Assembly: GCA_013176395.1 (NCBI GenBank)
Contig: JABMLP010000020.1
Location: forward strand, 434,001 to 498,000
Source: Venturia oleaginea
Taxonomy: Eukaryota > Ascomycota > Dothideomycetes > Venturiales > Venturiaceae
Reading direction: 5' to 3'
Length of the DNA: 64,000 nucleotides
A model generated the notes under the pieces. The model was not told the DNA's origin. It searched no databases and was given only the letters and a program-made list of their open reading frames with translations. Below are positions 57,376 through 64,000 of the stretch, piece after piece (position 1 is the first letter of the stretch; each line of letters starts with the position of its first letter). The position numbers were made by a program, and so were the translations under genes.

Positions 57376-58987
57376 TCAATGCACATGTCCATGCCCACCC
57401 AAAGCCCTCCTATGTTTCAAGAAATGCCTCTCATAGGCCCCATCCCTCTTCGCCTTCGCCGGTCCAGGGACTCCTCCCGGCCGACTCTCACCGGGGAAAT
57501 CACTAACATCCAAAGGCTTCCCATTCATCCCCGGAGGCACTGGTGTCGCTTGCGGTTGGAGTGAAGGTCCCGTCGATGAAATCTAAAGCGGACACAAAAT
57601 CATATCAGCCTTTATTGTCCCTGTCAAGAAGAGAGATACAACCGTTTCTACGCGGTTGGGAACAGTTATCAGGGGGTCGTACTATTGATTTTGGGTTTGG
57701 AACACCCGTTGCTTCATCAGCCGAGTCGACAGTCATTGTCGTTGTCATGAACACCGTTACGACCTGGATACTTTGAGCGATGCTGGAGGGGCGACCCGAG
57801 GGTATGATTGGTGCCGTCATGGCTATCAATGTAGATGGTTTGAGGCTCGGTGGGATGCCTTGGGTGTAGGAAATTGCTGACATCGTTGATGGCAGTGGTG
57901 CTGCTGGTGCGGAACCAATGAAGCCGCTATTTTGCTGGTATACCTTCACGGAGTTGACGTCCCAGTATGCTCCGGCGAAATCGGCGGGGTTATTTTTGAC
58001 GTAGTCTTCGCATGTTGCTGCTTTTTTGGAGCAGACGGCATCGGATTGCCATACTTCCTTTTGGCCTGCCCATTGACCACAGAAAGTGGTGTCGAAAACT
58101 ATCGTCTGGTTCTTGACATAGTTGTCGAAGTCGCAGCCGGTGAAAAGTGCCAGTGGTGCTCCCCATGTCGTGGGGTCGGGGTTGCCGGCCAGGATATCCG
58201 CTGGAATATTAGAGCGTACGAAATGGAAGACTCTGATGGCCTCGCCGGTCCATTCTGTGGCGTAGACTCCGCCGCCTTCGTTGTTGAAACCATCGCCGTA
58301 GGTCATGGTGTCCTGAGTACCAATACCACAGCCCACATTCATCCCTTGTCCAGGCGCATGAATGTCGCAATTACTGGTCTTGATTGAGCCAGTGAATTTC
58401 TGGTTTACATTCGCAGCTGCTGGGGCCGAAGAAAGTTTGCAGCCTGCTCTTGTATGTAAAGTCATGGCGTTGGTCATTCCCGAGTTGACCCCCTCGATAA
58501 TATCGATTTCGCCACTATACTCTGTTAGTTGGATCAGCATCTCTTTTTCATTGCGACACTTACTTCATTGGCCAGTCTGGACCAATAGTCCAGAATGCGG
58601 GCCAAGTACCACAGATAGATCCAGGCATGTGCGCAATATCGGCGATGATGAGGCCTTGGTTGTACGATTGTTTTGATTCGAGTCGTACACTCATCCTGCC
58701 ATTTGGAGCCGGACTCGAATGCTCAACCCCGAACTTGATTGAGGAACCATTGGCGGAAATGATGCCAGCAGTTTGCGCAGTATTTTGATCAACAAATTTC
58801 ACTACAGTATATTAGCTTCATTCGAAGATACCTGGTACTGTCGCTGCTCACCAGTGCCCTGCGTAGGATCGTCCCCGGTGAAGAAGTTGAACATGTCGAA
58901 GAAATTTGAAGGAGTGTAAGCGTCTTTGAGGGCATAGCCAGCTATGCTCATCCTCGTCAACGATAGTAAAAGAATGAATGTCAACAT
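57376..58987 (-). CDS. Secreted glycoside hydrolase family 16 (endo-beta-1,3(4)-glucanase type), 470 aa
   Basis: Exons 58987..58852, 58801..58564, 58514..57683 and 57582..57376. The signal peptide MLTFILLLSLTRMSIAGYA leads into the GH16 fold. The catalytic motif GEIDIIEG has Glu127 as nucleophile, Asp129 and Glu132 as acid/base (ExDxxE). WTIGPDWPMN precedes it, and GGGVYATEWT and IRVFHFVRSNIP follow, as in GH16 laminarinase-like glucanases. A Ser/Pro/Thr tail follows from about 330. The last exon gives a clean basic, His-rich end (YERHFLKHRRALGGHGHVH); its junction (57682/57583) is the least certain. Likely acts on wall or plant beta-glucans outside the cell. Confidence 0.88.
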
Positions 58988-60172
58988 TTTGAAAGAACAG
59001 AAAAGACAGCGAAACCTAAGCGCCAAGCACACGCCGAGAAAGGAAAGAGTATATGTACAGAAGTCAAACCGTGATTAGGAGGCCGGTGTGAAAGAGGATA
59101 GAACGATGTTATTATACCCTTGAGGAGAACAATGCCCTTGGCAAGAACAATTCTCGATTTTGAGGGTCTGCCTGGCATCCAGGCAGATGGCGTTTCCGCT
59201 GCCACGATCCCTTGACATTTGGCATCTTGTCTTTTGATTCCGAACAGGAGGTGTTTGCAGGTAGCGAATGAGATGATACCTCACGGCTCCCAGATACTCC
59301 GTGGACAAGATGCGCGCTCCATGCCCAGTAGCAAAAAGATTCATCTAATCGCAGGAGCGAGCTTGGTGACCAATGACATTGTACCAGCGCTGAAATATAT
59401 TTCGCGTCTCAACTCAAGGCGCAGAGAGTTGTCCAAATGTGGCGTATTCAGTGTCAAATGTTGGCCAGTCTAACCTACCTTTGTTGTCGCTAACGCGGAA
59501 GATGGCGAAAACACCCTCGGAGACGGGATATAAACAGGAGAACAACCAATAGATTGTGTTTGTCCTCTGGTAACGTAGGAAGACCATCCAGTGGTTGGTT
59601 AGTCAAATATGCAGTTACCTACCCCTGCATCAGAACTTGTTTCATACTCGTGTTCGAGAAGGCTGTAGACCAGCGAGCTAGAGTATCTTTCTCGCCAGAG
59701 CCCCCTCATGTTTTGCCATTTTCCAATTTCGTTAGATGCATATGTTGAATGGCTCTTCTAGACTTGTGGGCTTGAAAAAGAATTCGATGCGCTTGAGCTG
59801 GTCTAAAAGGGAGACTTTGAAATCTGCTTTCATCTTCCACGGCGGTAACCTTCTTCTTCGCGTAATTTGAGGAAGCTCGTCGTCGGAAGTTTGATCCGCT
59901 GTCTGTGCTGTGTCACTATGCCGGCTCATAAGGTGGTGGCCAACTTGAAAACGGATGATGGCAGAGAATGTTCGAAGGATCAAAGGTTGCGGTCTCAAGA
60001 AACGCACAGGGCAATCAAAACAAAACGATTTGCTAAGCAATACCATTCCTAAAGCGGCAACGCCAACGTTCCGAGCTGGATCGTGGGTTCTATTTCATCT
60101 CTATATGACAGTGCGAGTATATGGATATTCTACGCCTACGCCAACATTAAGTTCAGATCTAGACTGTAATCA
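58988..60172. other. 1.2 kb intergenic region, promoter of GH16
   Basis: A minus-strand reading at 59929-59732 (65 codons, MSRHSDTAQTADQ...) has no recognisable features and is not called. The rest shows no coding signal. It serves as promoter of the GH16 gene and 3' flank of the 336-aa gene. Confidence 0.4.
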
Positions 60173-61232
60173 TTACCGTTTCAACCCTCCCTCCTGTTTG
60201 TACGGTCTTTCAATACCGAGAACAACCAGGCCTTCTTGAACCCCAGAATGCACTCCTCCTGTTATGCCTCGAACCCACCAACACACTAGGTCGTTCAACG
60301 CTTGTACGACCTTGCCATCGTTCATCTGGCACACCGAATTGGTAAGGCGGACCGTTGACTTCATCACACTATCCACTGTGTTGACGCTGGAAGCAAATAC
60401 TCGCTCGGATATTCGGTTCTGTCGCTCGTACTTGTACGCCGCGGCTGCAAAGATGTTTATATAAGGAATCAGGAATTGGAACAGGACAAACATCTGCACA
60501 ATGAACGTGGCCAGAGCGCGGTGCAGAAACGAAGGTGGCTCCTCGCAATTCTGTTCTGCCAATCGCTTCTCAGCTGCGCGTACAACTTCGTTCGAATTGT
60601 TATTGACTTGGGACAAGTCTAGCACGTCCTGTGGCACAGCGGCCCATATTGAAATCTTCTCGTCTGGTGTCATATTTGTAGGCAAGCCCCGGAGAAGATA
60701 GGTGAGGCCATGGACGTAGAGTTGACGGCTCAGCGTGGTAGCGCTGCTGCTATGGCGTCTTCTGGGCCGTAGAGATTCTTCTTGTGCTGCAAGGTTGAGC
60801 AAACTCAGACCTAACGTGTATTAGAGGCTGCCTTTGAACGCACTGGGGCTACCGTATACCTTGATTGGCGAACGACCACTTTATCCAGCTGCCCTTGCCG
60901 TCCTCTGCTTTCGAATTGGACGAGCTAGACGATGGTCGCGATAGCACTCCGTCTTCCAAGTCTTCGCTGTCAGAGACTGGCTCTGATAAAGATACTCTCG
61001 ACGTGTAGCCTGGAGGAGGAGTGCGGAATTCTGTGCTCGACCTTCGACTCTCGTCTGGCGAAGCATTGTACGATCTGCTATAGTGATGTACTGAACGTCT
61101 TATCGAAGGAAGCCTGCGTAGCCGGCTTCGAACGAGTTTTGGGAGTAGGGCATAAAGCGTGGAAGGCTTATCGTCGTCGGATGAGAGGGAGAGAGACAGA
61201 TCGGTCGAGTAGCTCTCGAGTTCGTGATTCAT
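60173..61232 (-). CDS. Uncharacterised fungal membrane protein, 336 aa
   Basis: Exons 61232..60860 and 60810..60173; the 49-bp intron joins FANQG|LSLLNLAAQ in phase. The first 115 residues are Ser/Arg-rich and probably phosphorylated (SRRSSTEFRTPPPG, SRPSSSSSNSK). One hydrophobic hairpin at about 243-268 (LATFIVQMFVLFQFLIPYINIFAAAAY) probably anchors it. The following helix (RNISERVF in spirit of an amphipathic helix; actual reading RQNRISERVFAS) and the Val/Gly-rich C-terminus are well formed. I do not recognise a function. Confidence 0.72.
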
Positions 61233-61840
61233 GGTCTGTGGAGCGAAGTGTCACTTGTCTGAATGGCAGGAACTCGAGGTGGATCGATTCTACTAATGGA
61301 GAGGCGGTTGAGCTATATCTCCACATCCTACGGTATAGAAGATGCATCCCGCTGTGGAGGATGTTTACCCTGCATGTGAGGTGCTGAAACCTAGATGCTT
61401 GCTTAGCGTTCCCTTGAAGACTTTTTTTAATCGAATGCATGGTGGGGGGCAACGTTTTCGCTCCTCATTGTCTCCAATCATAGGCACCTCAGCACCTGTC
61501 GATGCACGAAATGCATGTGAAAATGTCGAGCTGCTGTTGAAGGCTGGGGGAACATGTGGGGCGTTGCTCGAACCATGTTTATCTCTATACAGCATTCCCG
61601 AGCACAGGTGAGCGTGATAGCAGTTCAAAGTGGCCGAGGTCAATGTGTCACGCAAGAACAGAACTTTTAAACCGGCGGGGGAGAAGATAACGCGTAATCC
61701 GGCTTAACGTAATTTCTCACAGGTTATTCCTCTTCCTAAGCCATTTCATATCTCAACGCCCGCTTGGTCATAATTTTCCGCCATCGAAATGCTCCTTCAT
61801 TGGGTCTCTCAAATAGGAACCGAATCGATGAAGCCTTCCT
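61233..61840. other. Intergenic, 336-aa gene promoter
   Basis: Promoter and 5' UTR of the 336-aa gene (minus) and 3' flank of the 104-aa gene (minus). No gene is seen. Confidence 0.4.
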
Positions 61841-62208
61841 TTACCGGCCAGTGAGGGGACTGGTAACTTTATCTGCCAATTCTCCACCCTCCTCACCAAT
61901 GGGATTCTGTAAGGCTCCACCCCCGATGTTGCCGATGGTGTTCTTGACATCTTGAACGTCTTTTTGATCCGAGGCTGGGATCTTGGAAATTTGATCTGTC
62001 GCGCATTAGAGACGACGTCATTCAAGTCTTCCCGATGCTATGACATGCCTTTCATCATGTATGAAGCCTTGTTTTCGCCCATTGTTTTCAAAGCAGCCCT
62101 TTCTATGTTACGTTTCATTTCAGGTGGGATGCCGAAAAGGTAGACGGCCAGACCGAGGACAGCAAGAATGCTTGCTAGGCCAGTTAGGATGACCGAGGCA
62201 GTAGGCAT
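61841..62208 (-). CDS. Small single-span membrane protein, 104 aa, with a probable GC-AG intron
   Basis: Exons 62208..62049 and 61995..61841. Residues 6-29 form one membrane helix (VILTGLASILAVLGLAVYLFG). Then come IPPEMKRNIERAALKTMGENKASYMMK and, after the intron, DQISKIPASDQKDVQDVKN and a Gly-rich end NIGGGALQNPIGEEGG ... LTGR. The intron (61996-62048, 53 bp) begins GCATGT and ends CAG; only this GC donor (AAAG|GCATGT) joins the halves in phase, and a GT donor two bases on does not. Reading through it gives a stop after MKGMS. Function unknown. Too short for most gene callers. Confidence 0.7.
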
Positions 62209-62617
62209 GTTGTTATCTTGTTCTAGAGGCTGAGATGGTTGAAAGTTCGTGAGGAGGTATGTGATATTTTGAATGCTGAATCAGATGGACAAAATGTTGA
62301 AATGAGTTGGAAGGCGCAAGATTCCTAATCACAGTGTGCAGTGTCCTAAACAGTGGCGTAACCTGAACTTTCCAAGGAAATCTCCCATGCCAGGAGTTCC
62401 CAAAGCGGTACTGTGTATGACGTATAAACCCTGCCATCTTAGCCGTGCCACCAGAGCAAGCAATCGCGAGTTTGGGCCATTGATAGAAAATGTTTGAAGA
62501 CTTCTTAAAGGGTAATTGAATGGAATATAGTATATGACCTGCTTTCGCTCCATGCCGCCATCTGCACCACCTTGTCCGTTTCGCGAGCACTGCCCTCAGC
62601 CTCCAGTATCCAACCTT
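62209..62617. other. Intergenic, 104-aa gene promoter
   Basis: Promoter region of the 104-aa gene and 3' flank of the DUF2231 gene. Open stretches overlap the neighbour's 3' end and are not supported. Confidence 0.4.
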
Positions 62618-63238
62618 CTACTGCGACTTGATTCTATTGGTCTCGCCAGCTCGCATGACACCCACACCGTGCTCGTACACCAGTTTACCGCCGAGAAACG
62701 CTGAGAAAAGGAGCGAGAACAAAAGCACAGCGCTGACGAGGACTCCTGTGTCTGTTGGAGCGTTTCCTGCAATCGCCCTCCTGGTCCACCAATTATAGCC
62801 AGTTCCAACAATCGCAGCGTCGTTAAGAGCGGCATGCAGGAATGCAACCTTGAGCTTCGGGTGCATCTTTTGGACAGTCGCAGACTTGTTCTGGGACTTT
62901 TGAAGTTTGTTTGCCATATCCTGACGCTTGAGCATTTCCACCAACTGCTGGCCACCCGAAAGTATGGCTGGAATTCCAGTCACGATCCCTAATATGCTTA
63001 GGTAGTATGAGAATCGAGCAATGTCGCCGAGGAAGGGAGCCGTGTCGTAGATCGAGGCCACGAGTTTGGCAGAGGGCGGGTGTGTGGAAAGGCCATAGAC
63101 GATGTCGAGAGCGTATGCTAAGCTCAGGAAGGCAATAGGGAAGTGCACCGTTGCAGGGTGAATTGGGTGACTAGTGAGAGTGTATATTAGTACAGCATGA
63201 ATCGATTTTCTTTGTGATAGTTACCTGTCGGAGCTCAT
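62618..63238 (-). CDS. DUF2231-type multi-span membrane protein, 188 aa
   Basis: Exons 63238..63225 and 63170..62618; the first exon is only 14 bp (MSSDS), and the 54-bp intron restores HPIHPATVHFPIAFLSLAYALDI. The HPxHPxxVHFPIA motif and about four membrane helices (PIAFLSLAYALDIVYG; FSYYLSILGIVTGIPAIL; a segment near NDAAIVGTGYNWW; VLVSAVLLFSLLFSAFLGG) match DUF2231 proteins, whose conserved His residues are thought to bind a cofactor such as heme. The basic tail ends NRIKSQ. The role is unknown; a redox or organelle-membrane function is a guess from the family. Confidence 0.8.
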
Positions 63239-64000
63239 GGTGTATGAAGGTATGAAGTCGTCTACGTGAGGATCTCTAGATCAGAAGCAATTGAGGTTTC
63301 AAGCTTCGAACTCTGAGGAACAGCTCGACTATAAATGCTGCGAGTAATGATCACACAGAACCGGAACTGCACCGGACAGCAAGGCAGGAGCACGGCGGGG
63401 AGCCGAATAACTGACACCCATTACAAACCTATACCATGATTGGCTGTCTGGCGACACCTCTTGTATCTATCTGCCTGGGCATTTTTCTTCAATGACGGCT
63501 TGGAGGAGGGATTGTTGTTGTCGTAGAGGGCTCTTTAGTAGGCACCCGAGACATTTCCAAAGGCCGAGCGGATGGCCCTGTCATCCCTACTCTCTATGAC
63601 AACAGTCTCAATACCCCAGTCTTCTTCATCCCTCACAAAAAGGCACCACCGTTCAAGTCCGTGGCCACAGATGATTGAATGGAGATTACTCCGTCCGATG
63701 GTAGTGCTGTCAATTACGCCTTCGACGAAAAGCACGATGCAGGTGAGTTGTTAAGCATGTTTTCACTTATACTAACAACCATGAAGCGGTCGAAGAGGAA
63801 GAGTGTCATACAACACCAAGAGATGGCTCAGACCCAGTGGCGGTCATGGATGAAATTGAGATCGTGGGTCGATGGATCTTATTGATCGAACCATGCTATT
63901 GCTCCCTTTTCTTATCGCCTTTGACTCGCACGAATAAAATGATCAAACAAACTAAGCCAGCTCCCAGGGAAGTAAGAAAGTCATTTTGACTGAAGGCCTT
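63239..64000. other. Window-edge region with a possible short or broken gene
   Basis: The left part is the promoter of the DUF2231 gene. From about 63540 on the plus strand, one frame reads GTRDISKGRADGPVIPTLYD ... KSVATDD, then a TGA at 63676-63678, then MEITPSDGSAVNYAFDEKHDA. A possible 44-bp intron follows (63743-63786), then VEEEECHTTPRDG to a TGA near 63991. It may be a small gene starting at ATG 63679 or a pseudogene with one nonsense codon. No family is recognised. Confidence 0.3.

Noticed and set aside
1..64000. A secondary-metabolite or defence gene cluster
   Set aside because: No polyketide synthase, NRPS, terpene cyclase, P450 set or linked defence genes; neighbours are unrelated housekeeping genes.

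Overview
The window looks like chromosomal DNA of a filamentous ascomycete (Pezizomycotina, possibly Leotiomycetes; the class is an inference). The evidence is short spliceosomal introns (mostly 44-60 bp, GT...AG with CTAAY-like branch sites), a class IV chitin synthase, a Zn2Cys6/Fungal_trans regulator, a HET-domain relic, a GRF-finger relic, a Fot1/pogo-type DNA transposon and a Ty3/gypsy chromovirus. All exon structures were built by reading the sequence and checking reading phase across each junction.

Layout. 1-8.2 kb: a class IV chitin synthase (minus, 3' end cut by the window edge) is head-to-head with a SEL1-repeat protein of the Chs4/Skt5 chitin-synthase-activator type, sharing a 2.4 kb intergenic region with two short tandem arrays. 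8.7-10.5 kb: adenylosuccinate lyase (ADE13). 10.7-13.4 kb: two decayed accessory genes, a HET-domain gene and a GRF zinc-finger gene. 13.8-17.4 kb: a conserved 235-aa protein (minus) and a Btz/CASC3-type exon-junction protein (plus). 18.7-21.9 kb: an NBR1-type selective autophagy receptor. 22.3-28.9 kb: a 356-bp MITE-like element with 21-bp perfect inverted repeats, directly abutting an apparently intact 6.2 kb chromodomain Ty3/gypsy retrotransposon on the minus strand. 29.3-30.3 kb: a conserved 335-aa protein. 31.7-36.5 kb: mitochondrial ATP synthase gamma subunit (minus) and DNA topoisomerase I (plus), divergent. 39.1-40.4 kb: an atypical SDR epimerase. 40.8-42.6 kb: a frameshifted Fot1/pogo transposon. 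43.2-47.1 kb: an AIM24-family protein, eIF2-beta and a Mim2-like small protein. 47.1-50.7 kb: gene-poor, with a 187-bp foldback. 50.7-53.7 kb: an eight-exon Zn2Cys6 transcription factor. 56.1-63.2 kb: CIA2/MIP18, a secreted GH16 glucanase, a 336-aa membrane protein, a 104-aa small membrane protein and a DUF2231 membrane protein.

Most genes are single-copy housekeeping genes. Several touch mitochondria or Fe-S/protein biogenesis (ATP3, AIM24, Mim2-like, CIA2), but nothing indicates a metabolic cluster. The functionally linked neighbours are the chitin synthase and its putative activator. The most informative element is the chromovirus: an 11-nt sequence in its LTR is perfectly complementary to the sequence one base after the 5' LTR, which indicates self-priming of the Tf1 type rather than tRNA priming. 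Two introns in the window (eIF2-beta and the 104-aa protein) appear to be GC-AG introns with the same donor, AAG|GCATGT.
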